8,589 bases of DNA from DAOPXV01 sp035352535 (lineage in GTDB: Bacteria; Muiribacteriota; UBA9980): assembly GCA_964545075.1 (NCBI GenBank), contig CAZJFS010000187.1, positions 1 through 8,589 of the forward strand, in the 5' to 3' direction. The translations under genes and the position numbers were made by a program. Below, in pieces: positions 1-7,073 of the stretch (position 1 is the first letter of the stretch; every line of letters starts with the position of its first letter). The notes under the pieces were generated by a model that did no database searches, was not told the DNA's origin, and worked only from the letters and a program-made list of their open reading frames with translations.

Positions 1-43
1 CCCTTTATTAATAGCCGCCAATTATTTTTTATTCTTCAATTAG

Positions 44-559
44 TTAATCGGCGCGGATAAGGTTCGAATACGCATCGAAATTATTCTTGTCGAAGCATAC
101 TATGAAAATTTTTTCTATGCAGTTATTCGTTTTAATGAATTCGCTGATCTCTTTAAAAGCTATATCAGCAGCGGTTTTTATGGGAAACGAATAAACCCCC
201 GTGCTGATACATGGAAAAGCAATGGTTTTAATGCTGGTTTCAACAGCCAGTTCAAGGCATTTACGATAGCATGAGGCGAGCAGTTCCCCCTCGCCGTTTC
301 CGCCACCGCGCCAGACGGGCCCGACGGTATGTATAACAAACTTAGCTTTGAGGCCATAGCCGCGGGTGATCTTTGCGTCGCCAGTATCGCAACCGTTCAG
401 CGATCTGCATTCAGCCAGAAGTTCCGGCCCCGCCGCCCTGTGTATCGCGCCGTCGACTCCGCCGCCGCCAAGAAGGCTGTTGTTCGCGGCGTTCACGATA
501 GCGTCAACCGATAATTTTGTGATATCGCCACGGCATAATTCGATCTTAGCGTTTCGCAT
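44..559 (-). CDS. Macrodomain protein, likely ADP-ribose / O-acetyl-ADP-ribose hydrolase (MacroD/YmdB type)
   Basis: This 171-residue protein is almost entirely one macrodomain, the usual size for stand-alone bacterial members. Visible motifs in order are GDIT (11-14), VNAANNSLLGGGGVDGAIH (22-40, the ADP-ribose binding loop), GDAKITRGYGL (60-70), VIHTVGPVW (75-83) and the phosphate loop CISTGVYSFP (117-126). Asn26 and Asp36 occupy the positions of the catalytic pair Asn25/Asp35 of E. coli YmdB, so an active enzyme is expected. Family members act in the cytoplasm, removing the acetyl group from O-acetyl-ADP-ribose (made by sirtuins) or mono-ADP-ribose from acidic residues; which substrate applies here cannot be told. 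No sirtuin or ADP-ribosyltransferase is visible nearby. The ATG lies 39 bases after the decarboxylase stop on the same strand with no terminator between them, so co-transcription is likely. The Shine-Dalgarno is weak (GGGG about 8 bases before the ATG). The family call is firm and the exact substrate is open. Confidence 0.95.
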   Translation of the reverse strand: MRNAKIELCRGDITKLSVDAIVNAANNSLLGGGGVDGAIHRAAGPELLAECRSLNGCDTGDAKITRGYGLKAKFVIHTVGPVWRGGGNGEGELLASCYRKCLELAVETSIKTIAFPCISTGVYSFPIKTAADIAFKEISEFIKTNNCIEKIFIVCFDKNNFDAYSNLIRAD

Positions 560-598
560 TGCACGGACCCCGCATCTTTAATTAAAATTCGCTATTTT

Positions 599-2065
599 TC
601 ATCGGCCTTTTTTGATGCCCAATTTCTCCCATTTCTCATCAACGGCTTTTTTTATATTCTCGTTCATCCTGATGAGTTCAGGCCATTTGCGGCATCCCGG
701 TTCGCCGCCCTTGAATGTCGCGTCTATTCCGACCTTCGGGCCGTAGCCTTCGAGGACGGATGCGTGGTCGAGTATGTCGAGCGGTCCGTCGCAGCTGATG
801 ACGTCGCGCTTGAAATCGACGTTGGCGAGCATCATGAAGAGCGCCTCGTCGGCGTTATGGATGTCGGTGTTTTCGTCGAAAACGACTATGTTTTTTGTGA
901 ACATAAGCTGGTTCTGGCCCCAGAAATAGCTCATTATTTTCTGAGGATGGCCGTGGTAAAGTTTTTTGATCTTGACGAGGGCCAGGTTATGAAAAACGCC
1001 GGCCATTGGAAATTTTATATCGATAACTTCCGGGCATTGCAATTTCAGAAGCGGCAAAAATATTCTTTCGGTCGCCGTCCCCAGAAACAGATCTTCCATC
1101 GGAGGTATTCCGACTATCGTTTCAATGAAGACTGGATTTTTCCGCATGGTTATACATTCGATCGTAAAGACGGGATAGTTATCCGCCGGCGAGTAAAAAC
1201 CGGTGTGGTCTCCGAAAGGCCCTTCAACGCGAAGATCTGAAAGATCGACGGAGCCTTCGAGTATTATCTCGGCGTGGGCCGGGACCATGATATCGGAAAG
1301 TTCGCTTTTAACTATCTCGACCGGCTTATTTCTGATGAAGCCGGCGAGCATGATCTCGTCGACGCCGTTCGGCAGCGGGGCGGTGGCGGAAAACATCGTC
1401 GCGGGATCGGCCCCGATAACTACCGATACCGGAACTTTCGTTCCTCCGGTTTCCTTATGAAGCGCCGCGATATAGGCGCCGTCCTTATGTTTATGCCAGT
1501 GCATGGCGGTCTCGTTGCGCGAAAGCACCTGCATTCTATACATTCCGATATTTTGAATACCCGTCACCGGGTTTTTAGTTATCACAAGCGGAAATGTTAT
1601 GAACTTGCCGGAATCTTTCGGCCAGCATTTTATTATCGGAAAAGAATTCAGATCTATCGACGCGGCATCGGTCAGAACGACCTCTTTACATGCGGCGTTC
1701 TCTTTTTTAACGACCTTTGGAAGCGCGTTCGAAGCTTCGATAAGTTTCGGCACTTGCCCCATTTTCTCAAAAAAATTACTCGACTTCGGCGCCTTCAAAA
1801 GATTTTCAAGCCGCGCCGTTATCTCGTCGTAGCTTTTAACGCCGAGCGCTTTTTTCATGCGCGCGTCGCTCGCGAAAAGATTCATGGCAAGGGGCACGCC
1901 GCATCCGGCCACGTTTTTAAATAGCAGCGCAGGGCCCGAATTTTTAACGGCCCGATCGCAGATCTCCGTGACCTCGAGGTTTGGATCGACGCGTTCGCAG
2001 ATATCGCAAAGATCGCCGGAGTTCCTTAAATCGTCCAGATAATCAGAAAGTGATTGATAATTCAT
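599..2065 (-). CDS. ubiD: UbiD-family prenylated-FMN-dependent decarboxylase
   Basis: This 488-residue protein matches the usual UbiD length (about 490-500). The N-terminus (YQSLSDYLDDL, then VDPNLEVTEICDRAV at 26-40) is typical of the family. The cofactor and active-site segments are NIGMYRMQV (172-180), HWHKHKDG (189-196) and EGPFGDHTGFYSP (281-293). By alignment from memory with Aspergillus Fdc1 (Arg173, Glu277, Glu282), Arg177, Glu281 and Asp286 would be the catalytic triad. UbiD enzymes reversibly decarboxylate aromatic or unsaturated acids using prenylated FMN made by UbiX; the best-known bacterial roles are ubiquinone and menaquinone synthesis, but many members act on other aromatic acids. 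No ubiX or other quinone gene is in the window, so the substrate is unresolved. I chose the ATG at 2065 rather than the in-frame ATG at 2095: the latter lies inside the -35 box, and the family N-terminus begins at the former. There is no Shine-Dalgarno, which fits a leaderless start. Confidence 0.93.
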   Translation of the reverse strand: MNYQSLSDYLDDLRNSGDLCDICERVDPNLEVTEICDRAVKNSGPALLFKNVAGCGVPLAMNLFASDARMKKALGVKSYDEITARLENLLKAPKSSNFFEKMGQVPKLIEASNALPKVVKKENAACKEVVLTDAASIDLNSFPIIKCWPKDSGKFITFPLVITKNPVTGIQNIGMYRMQVLSRNETAMHWHKHKDGAYIAALHKETGGTKVPVSVVIGADPATMFSATAPLPNGVDEIMLAGFIRNKPVEIVKSELSDIMVPAHAEIILEGSVDLSDLRVEGPFGDHTGFYSPADNYPVFTIECITMRKNPVFIETIVGIPPMEDLFLGTATERIFLPLLKLQCPEVIDIKFPMAGVFHNLALVKIKKLYHGHPQKIMSYFWGQNQLMFTKNIVVFDENTDIHNADEALFMMLANVDFKRDVISCDGPLDILDHASVLEGYGPKVGIDATFKGGEPGCRKWPELIRMNENIKKAVDEKWEKLGIKKGR

Positions 2066-2100
2066 AAGCGGATTATACCACATTATCATATCCATTTCAA
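2066..2100 (-). promoter_or_regulatory. Near-consensus extended -10 sigma70 promoter for the UbiD gene
   Basis: On the minus strand the -35 box is TTGAAA (2100-2095), followed by a 17-base spacer and a perfect TATAAT (2077-2072). The bases TGG just before it make an extended -10. Six bases (CCGCTT) separate TATAAT from the ATG, so the expected +1 is the A of the start codon. This would make a leaderless mRNA for the decarboxylase and the macrodomain gene behind it. Confidence 0.8.
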
Positions 2101-2133
2101 TAAAAAAAGCCGGCCCCGTTAAAGGACCGGCTT
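2101..2133 (-). terminator. Rho-independent terminator of the HEAT/NAGPA gene
   Basis: Read on the minus strand, AAGCCGGTCC pairs with GGGCCGGCTT (10 pairs including one G-U) around a 7-base loop, and the 3' arm runs into seven T residues. It lies about 60 bases after the stop codon at 2194. Its T-tract ends directly at the -35 box of the next promoter. Confidence 0.85.
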
Positions 2134-2193
2134 AAATGTTTTAAGTGTCTCATCGATGCGGTTTCTTTATTTTCAACTTTCGTTTCGATTTTT

Positions 2194-5112
2194 CTATTTA
2201 ACTGCCGCGGTCTGTATCGCGTTGTTCTTCCAGGTCAGATAAAAGAAGTCTCTCGTGTAAGGCTTTACGCACCGCTGCGTTTCATTAGCCATTTCATCCG
2301 TAAGCCTTGTCACTTTCAGTTTCAGATTCCCCTTTTTATCCGCGCCGTTTAGCTTATAAAGATGGAAGTATGTGTGATATTCGTTTATGTCAAGCTGCAT
2401 CGCGTAGTCGCATCCGGCCATTTCCATGCCTTTCGCGAGGGTGTCAAAGGTCAGGGAGTTTCCGGCTCCATAAACGAGCCTCTTTCCGTCTTTGGTGATG
2501 CCTATCGCCGAACGCCATATGTTTGTTTTGTTGTCAACCGATGCGCCCCAGTACTTGTTATCCTCGTTGAGTTTTCCTTTTTCAAGTATCGGAGGAAGGT
2601 TCTGACGCAGATATACGTAATTTTCCTTTGTGTCAAGTCCGGAGCTGCCCCAGGTCCCTATCTTTATGGCGCCTTTCGAGTCTACGGCGATCGTCGCGAT
2701 TCCGTTAACGGGGCTCAGGTATGTTACGCCTTCCGAGATGAAGCCCCATTTGCCGTGTTTCGATCTGAATCCGCCGTTGAAGGCGCATATCAGGTTCTGG
2801 TACGTTTCGGCGTCGCCGGGGATCATGCCTTTACCCTTTAATCCTATCGTCGATACGGGTTCTTCGGTTCCCGGCACGAGCTTCATATCTACCTTCGATA
2901 TATCGATGCTAGCAATGTGCATTATCGCGAATGACCTCTTGGGATCGACCCTTATCCTGGTCTTGAACACGTAGTTTTTACCGTTTAAGATCGGAGTTTC
3001 TTCAGTTGACCATACGCCTTCATTTTTCATTATGGATTTTTTATATATCGGCGTAATGTTCGCCGGCATAGTTAATTCAGCCAGATCAACTGAAGCAGTA
3101 ACCGCGGCCTGAACAAGTTTTACTTCTTCCGTTCCCGATGAAGCGGTCACGCCCGCATTTGCCGTAAAAAACGCTTTTGAGTTCTTTTCATCAAATCCGG
3201 TGATGTTCTTAAAGAAAAGAACATTAAAATCACGAAATTCTTTGAACTTGAACGCTATCGCGTCAGCCACCGTCTTAACGGCTTCGATAGTTTTTATGTT
3301 TTCAAACATCGGTTCGCCCGATACGACTATTTCTTCGTTTTTAGCTTCCGGTGACGATACTGTCTCTTCTTCTTCGTTGCTTCCGTAGAATTTGCGCTTG
3401 AAAAAATCCGATGTCTGGTAATAGCAGTCTTCAAGCTTGGCTATTTTTTCAGGTCCTACGAAGTTGAGGCTTCTTACTTTTTCAACTATCTTGGGTATCA
3501 TCGGTTCGTCAGCTTCTATATTGGGCAGGTATTCTACTGGAAAGTCAGGCGGATCGATGGTTCCCGAATCTACGTTAAGCGACACATTGGTCTTATTCTT
3601 TCCCCGGTTCGTTTCAACCTTTATCAGATTCAGCGCCAATGCTGAATTCTCGATTTTGTTTATATTAACCAGGTTTTTGAAAAGGAACTGCCTCTTGTTG
3701 CTTCCGTCTCCCTCTTCGATCGTGAGTATCTTCATTCCGCTATCGGCGCTCGAAAGATACGCGAACGAATTTTTCATTATGATCAGGTCGTTTTCATCAG
3801 CCGATGAAGTTTCAGAAATGTTGTTGATCTTGTCAAGTTTTGAAACTTCTCCGTATTTGTCAAACTTTACAACGGCTTCGAAGATATCGGTGTTTTTGAG
3901 ATTGACCTCGTACGCCGAGAACATTATTGTTTTGCCAAAATAACCTTCAAAGAACGGTATCGATGAGGTCCAGTATCTGTGTTCGTAAACGAGCGGAACG
4001 CCGTTGCCGCTTTTATTCAGTTTATATCCGTTGGAATTCAGATAGCTTTCGACGCTTTGCTGGCCTCCCTGGCTCAGCTCAACGAAACTTCCTTTGCCGA
4101 GTATGAATTCCGGGAACACGTAAAAGAACGCGAAGATAAAAAACGCCATTACGACCGCCAGCTTATACTTATGCCGGACAGCCATCGCGGCAGGTTTGAG
4201 TATGAACAGATCATATAGGAAAGAAGCGGTCCTTCTGATTCTTCCGGTTTCACCTGATTCCAGAGCCGCACTGGAACCGGATATCATAACGCGCGGCTTA
4301 GGCGTTGAAGTTTTCTTTTCACGGACGACATTGTCTATGTATGAAGAAAACTCGTTTATTATCAATTCTTCTTTGGGCGGGCTTTCCGCTTTGACGGCGC
4401 CTTCTTTGATCTCCGTGGCGACGCTTGTCGGCAGCGGTTTTGCTTCAATCACGCCGGTTATTTCCGAGATAACGGCTTTGATATCTTCCGCGGCCGATTT
4501 CTTGATAGTTTCGATAGACGCGGCGGCATATTCGGAACCAGCGTCAATAAGATTTTTAAGTTTTGTTACGCAATCTCTGCAATTTCCCGCTTTAGAATTT
4601 GTGATCGCTCTTGCGAGAATATCGACCAGCTCGTTCTCATAAAGAATATTATTGAGCATTTCAAGAACTCCGAGCGCCGACTTTCTATGCCAGTCTATCT
4701 CAGAAGCTATCATGTTTTCAATTATCTCGAGGCTTTCTTTTTTGCCGAGATGTCTTATTTCCTTAACGGCAAGCTGCCTGAAGCGGATGTCGGCATCGGT
4801 CAATAATTTAAAAATGTACGGATAGACCTTGATCGAATTTATCAAGGCGAGAGATTGAAAAGCGTATTTTTTTATTTTTACGCTTGTATGATTCAAATAA
4901 GATCCAATGAAATCGATCTCGGTTTCGCCGCCGATCTTGGCGCAGGCTATTATCATAGCCGCAAGTATCGTTTCGTCGGATTCTTTGGCTACATAGTCTT
5001 TTATGACGTAAACGGCAAGAGCCTCGGATTCGGCGATAGCGTCTCTTAATCCGCTAAGCCTTTCTTCTACTACCTTGCTTTCAAGTTTTTGTTTCAGTGA
5101 GTTGACGTTCAT
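2194..5112 (-). CDS. HEAT-repeat / single-span membrane protein with C-terminal NAGPA-like phosphodiester glycosidase domain
   Basis: From the ATG at 5112 the protein has 972 residues. Residues 1-200 are helical repeats resembling HEAT units (for example TILAAMIIACAKIGG, then VKIKKYAFQSLALINSI, then IRFRQLAVKEIRHLGKKE). A charged, low-complexity linker covers about 225-315. Residues 317-338 form one membrane span preceded by basic residues, so the repeats should be cytoplasmic and the rest outside. Residues 340-720 have no fold I recognise. Residues 725-972 resemble the NAGPA/DUF2233 domain: AFNGGF (777-782), WRSAIG (866-871), then a glycine- and alanine-rich stretch ending in LDINEYHTYF (907-916). 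NAGPA family members hydrolyse phosphodiester-linked sugars and occur in cell-envelope polysaccharide metabolism; the substrate here is unknown. A longer reading from TTG at 5172 is possible, but that codon overlaps a probable -10 box. The Shine-Dalgarno GAAGG (5119-5115) sits only two bases from the ATG, which is short. The gene stands alone between a divergent region and its own terminator. Confidence 0.82.
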   Translation of the reverse strand: MNVNSLKQKLESKVVEERLSGLRDAIAESEALAVYVIKDYVAKESDETILAAMIIACAKIGGETEIDFIGSYLNHTSVKIKKYAFQSLALINSIKVYPYIFKLLTDADIRFRQLAVKEIRHLGKKESLEIIENMIASEIDWHRKSALGVLEMLNNILYENELVDILARAITNSKAGNCRDCVTKLKNLIDAGSEYAAASIETIKKSAAEDIKAVISEITGVIEAKPLPTSVATEIKEGAVKAESPPKEELIINEFSSYIDNVVREKKTSTPKPRVMISGSSAALESGETGRIRRTASFLYDLFILKPAAMAVRHKYKLAVVMAFFIFAFFYVFPEFILGKGSFVELSQGGQQSVESYLNSNGYKLNKSGNGVPLVYEHRYWTSSIPFFEGYFGKTIMFSAYEVNLKNTDIFEAVVKFDKYGEVSKLDKINNISETSSADENDLIIMKNSFAYLSSADSGMKILTIEEGDGSNKRQFLFKNLVNINKIENSALALNLIKVETNRGKNKTNVSLNVDSGTIDPPDFPVEYLPNIEADEPMIPKIVEKVRSLNFVGPEKIAKLEDCYYQTSDFFKRKFYGSNEEEETVSSPEAKNEEIVVSGEPMFENIKTIEAVKTVADAIAFKFKEFRDFNVLFFKNITGFDEKNSKAFFTANAGVTASSGTEEVKLVQAAVTASVDLAELTMPANITPIYKKSIMKNEGVWSTEETPILNGKNYVFKTRIRVDPKRSFAIMHIASIDISKVDMKLVPGTEEPVSTIGLKGKGMIPGDAETYQNLICAFNGGFRSKHGKWGFISEGVTYLSPVNGIATIAVDSKGAIKIGTWGSSGLDTKENYVYLRQNLPPILEKGKLNEDNKYWGASVDNKTNIWRSAIGITKDGKRLVYGAGNSLTFDTLAKGMEMAGCDYAMQLDINEYHTYFHLYKLNGADKKGNLKLKVTRLTDEMANETQRCVKPYTRDFFYLTWKNNAIQTAAVK

Positions 5113-5156
5113 AACCTTCACTTCATCTTTTAATTTAATCGATGCTGAAACTCGTT

Positions 5157-5171
5157 TCTTAAAATATAACA
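5157..5171 (-). promoter_or_regulatory. Candidate extended -10 promoter for the HEAT/NAGPA gene
   Basis: The minus strand reads TGTTATATT (5171-5163), an extended -10 (TGn plus TATATT, five of six matches). I find no good -35 box at 16-18 bases. The expected start would be near 5156, giving a leader of about 45 bases before the ATG at 5112. AT-rich surroundings raise the chance of a spurious match. Confidence 0.4.
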
Positions 5172-5286
5172 AAAAAACTAAATTAATGGTAGGGCGAAAC
5201 GTATTGAAGAGTTAAGAGAGAAATCGGTGTTTTTAAAATTCAGGTCAGTTTCAGAAACAAACGTATCATGATTTATCCGCACTATT

Positions 5287-5312
5287 AAAAAAAGAACCCG
5301 GCAACGCAGGTT
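5287..5312 (-). terminator. Leftward terminator-like hairpin without an obvious upstream gene
   Basis: On the minus strand AACCTG pairs with CGGGTT (six pairs, one G-U) around a six-base loop, followed by C and seven T residues. The stem is short but the T-tract is good. No coding sequence ends just upstream of it, so it would terminate a small RNA, an antisense transcript of the operon leader, or an attenuated leader of the HEAT/NAGPA gene. Confidence 0.4.
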
Positions 5313-5476
5313 AAATGCATAATTAAACCGTAGATGAAAAGCTTGTCAGTGGTATTTCAACGGATTTTTAACCGATAAGCCTGCAGGCATAACAAAGAGG
5401 ATATAAACTGTCATAAAACACGCGGAAAAAATATTAATTCCAGCTAAAATTTTGCGCCTCAAAAACGATATTTCAC

Positions 5477-5505
5477 TTTACAAAATGCGAAATTTGTGTT
5501 ATAAG
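5477..5505 (+). promoter_or_regulatory. Sigma70-type promoter for the three-gene membrane operon
   Basis: TTTACA (5477-5482), a 17-base spacer and TATAAG (5500-5505) preceded by TGT form a good extended -10 promoter. The predicted start is near 5512, leaving a leader of about 62 bases before the ATG at 5575. This excludes the in-frame TTG at 5452 as a start, since it lies upstream of the promoter. Confidence 0.6.
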
Positions 5506-5560
5506 ATAATATTCGATTTTTATAATAATACTAACCATTTCAAGAAAAAAATATTAAAAA

Positions 5561-5570
5561 AAGGGGAGGG
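5561..5570 (+). promoter_or_regulatory. Strong ribosome binding site fixing the start at 5575
   Basis: The purine run AAGGGGAGGG lies four bases before the ATG at 5575. It decides the start: the protein then begins with a classical signal peptide rather than the 41 extra residues of the open frame. Confidence 0.8.
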
Positions 5571-5574
5571 TTCT

Positions 5575-7023
5575 ATGGGGAAGTTTTTAAAACCAAAGCT
5601 CATTTCTAAAGGGCTTTTGATCTTATTTATGACTTCTTTGTTTTTTACTTTAAGTTTCACTCAAACGGCCGGCGCGCAGACCGGCGAAATTCAAGCGGTG
5701 CCGGCGGCTCAGCAAGCGCCAAAACCAGCTATTGATAATACCAAAGCTCAATCGGCAGAGGTAACGGCAGTTCCAGCTGCGGCTTCAGTGCCGGCTCCAC
5801 AAACACAGGCCGCCGAAATCAAACAGCCAGTTCCGTCCAACGTTCAGACTCCTTCTGAAGCGCAAAAACAGAATGCTGTAGCGGCTACACCCGCCGTCAC
5901 GCCCGCGCCGGCGGAAGCTCCGGCCCCGGCAGTTCAGCCTCAAACGGCTGCCAGCGCGGCGCCAAAACCTGAAAAGATCACGGTTTCAGAAAACACATTT
6001 TATTTAGTGCCGGGCGAGGAACTCGATCTGTCACCCGTAAAAGCGCTTGTAACTTATACCGATAAATCGACGCGCGAAGCCGCGATAACATGGAAATGCG
6101 ACACCGGAACGATAGCTCTCGCCAAATACACCGCCCCAGCATCTTCCGTCATCGCAGGCCTTTCAGCTGCATTTGCGGACGCGGGCACAACGGTATCCGC
6201 TCCGGTCACGGTCAAGGTCAGGAACCGATTCAGATCGGAACGCCTGACTATATTATTTTTAACGCTGATACTCACGCTGATCGTTTTCATCTCGATAAAC
6301 CTCGCTCACGGCGGAAAAGATTATTTTATCAGAAGAATAGGCGGACTCTCCGCTATCGACGAAGCCGTAGGCCGCGCGACCGAAATGGGCAAACCAGTCT
6401 TATACATCACGGGGCTTGGCGACGTTTCAACCCTTCCGACGATCGCGTCGCTTTCGATCCTTTCATATGTCGCTAAAAAAACGGCCGAATACGAAACGGC
6501 GCTTCTCGTTCCTTGCTGCCGATCCCTCGTTATGAACACCGCGCGCGAGATCGTAAAGGAATCTTACCTCGAAGCCGCCCGCCCGGACGCATATAACCCA
6601 GACAATATAAAATATTTGACGGACGATCAGTTCGGTTTCGTCTCCGGCGTCGACGGCATAATGCTCCGCGAAAAGCCCGCGGCCAACTTCTATCTCGGTC
6701 ATTTCATGGCCGAGTCGCTTATTTACGCGGAAACGGGAAACAGCATAGGCGCGATCCAGATCGCCGGAACTTCGGAATTCTCGCAGATACCCTTCTTCGT
6801 AGCAGCCTGCGATTACTGCCTGATAGGCGAGGAGCTCTTCGCCGCCTCAGCTTACCTTTCAAGAAAACCCAAGGACGTCGGAACGCTTCGCGGCCAGGAT
6901 ATATGCAAACTCGCGATCATGGTCGTTATCATTATCGGAGTCGTGCTCGAAACGGTAGCGGTTTTCAACCCCGAACTCGCATCGACGATGGGCGCTTTCA
7001 AAGCGATGTTCACTTCCCAGTAA
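5575..7023 (+). CDS. Signal-peptide membrane protein with Ala/Pro linker, beta domain and alpha/beta domain (DUF6754-like)
   Basis: The protein has 482 residues. Residues 1-34 are a signal peptide (basic start, hydrophobic core, cleavage likely after TAGA). Residues 35-130 are Ala/Pro/Gln-rich and probably disordered, with a loosely repeated unit (TGEIQAVPAA, SAEVTAVPAA, AAEIKQPVPS). Residues 134-216 look like one beta-sandwich of the bacterial Ig-like kind (LVPGEELDLSPVKALVTY, then AAITWKCDTGTI, ending APVTVKVRN). A span at 223-243 leads to a soluble domain (245-443) containing IGGLSAIDEAVGRATEMGKPVLY and an ACDYC pair, then a second span at 444-463 and a short tail. With a cleaved signal, the alpha/beta domain should be cytoplasmic. 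The 245-443 segment resembles, from memory, membrane proteins labelled DUF6754; I could not verify this and no function is known to me. It is the first gene of an apparent operon; the next starts 50 bases later with no terminator between. Confidence 0.85.
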   Translation: MGKFLKPKLISKGLLILFMTSLFFTLSFTQTAGAQTGEIQAVPAAQQAPKPAIDNTKAQSAEVTAVPAAASVPAPQTQAAEIKQPVPSNVQTPSEAQKQNAVAATPAVTPAPAEAPAPAVQPQTAASAAPKPEKITVSENTFYLVPGEELDLSPVKALVTYTDKSTREAAITWKCDTGTIALAKYTAPASSVIAGLSAAFADAGTTVSAPVTVKVRNRFRSERLTILFLTLILTLIVFISINLAHGGKDYFIRRIGGLSAIDEAVGRATEMGKPVLYITGLGDVSTLPTIASLSILSYVAKKTAEYETALLVPCCRSLVMNTAREIVKESYLEAARPDAYNPDNIKYLTDDQFGFVSGVDGIMLREKPAANFYLGHFMAESLIYAETGNSIGAIQIAGTSEFSQIPFFVAACDYCLIGEELFAASAYLSRKPKDVGTLRGQDICKLAIMVVIIIGVVLETVAVFNPELASTMGAFKAMFTSQ

Positions 7024-7073
7024 TGATGATCTCATGGATAATCTTTGCTTGATAAATTGAAAGGAGAAATATA

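Larger units (their letters stand above)
5113..5574. other. Divergent intergenic region
   Basis: These 462 bases separate the leftward HEAT/NAGPA gene from the rightward membrane operon. The region is AT-rich and has no convincing gene. It holds the two promoter candidates, a leftward terminator-like hairpin (5312-5287), inverted repeats GTTTCAGAAAC (5248-5258) and GAAACTCGTTTC (5147-5158), a repeated AAACGTAT (5197-5204 and 5259-5266), and a perfect ten-base palindrome GCCTGCAGGC (5379-5388). I recognise no known riboswitch class. It is long for a spacer in such a compact window, so regulation or a small RNA is plausible. Confidence 0.6.

Noticed and set aside
1..43. Terminator after the macrodomain gene
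   Set aside because: The stretch is AT-rich but forms no stable GC stem followed by a T-tract; a terminator may lie outside the window.
764..1924. Long plus-strand open frames opposite the UbiD gene
   Set aside because: They mirror the codon structure of a well-supported enzyme, have no Shine-Dalgarno, and their translations are rich in Arg/His/Phe with no family signature.
2066..2095. Longer UbiD start at ATG 2095
   Set aside because: That codon overlaps the -35 box and would lie upstream of the transcription start; family N-termini match the ATG at 2065.
2307..5049. Several plus-strand open frames opposite the HEAT/NAGPA gene
   Set aside because: The minus-strand frame has recognisable domains throughout; the opposite frames have no motifs or start signals.
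5281..5460. Riboswitch in the divergent region
   Set aside because: I compared it by eye with cyclic-di-GMP and cobalamin motifs; only isolated short matches occur and the conserved cores are missing.
5452..5574. Upstream TTG start extending the first operon gene by 41 residues
   Set aside because: It lies before the probable promoter, would bury the signal peptide, and the strong ribosome site at 5561-5570 serves the ATG at 5575.
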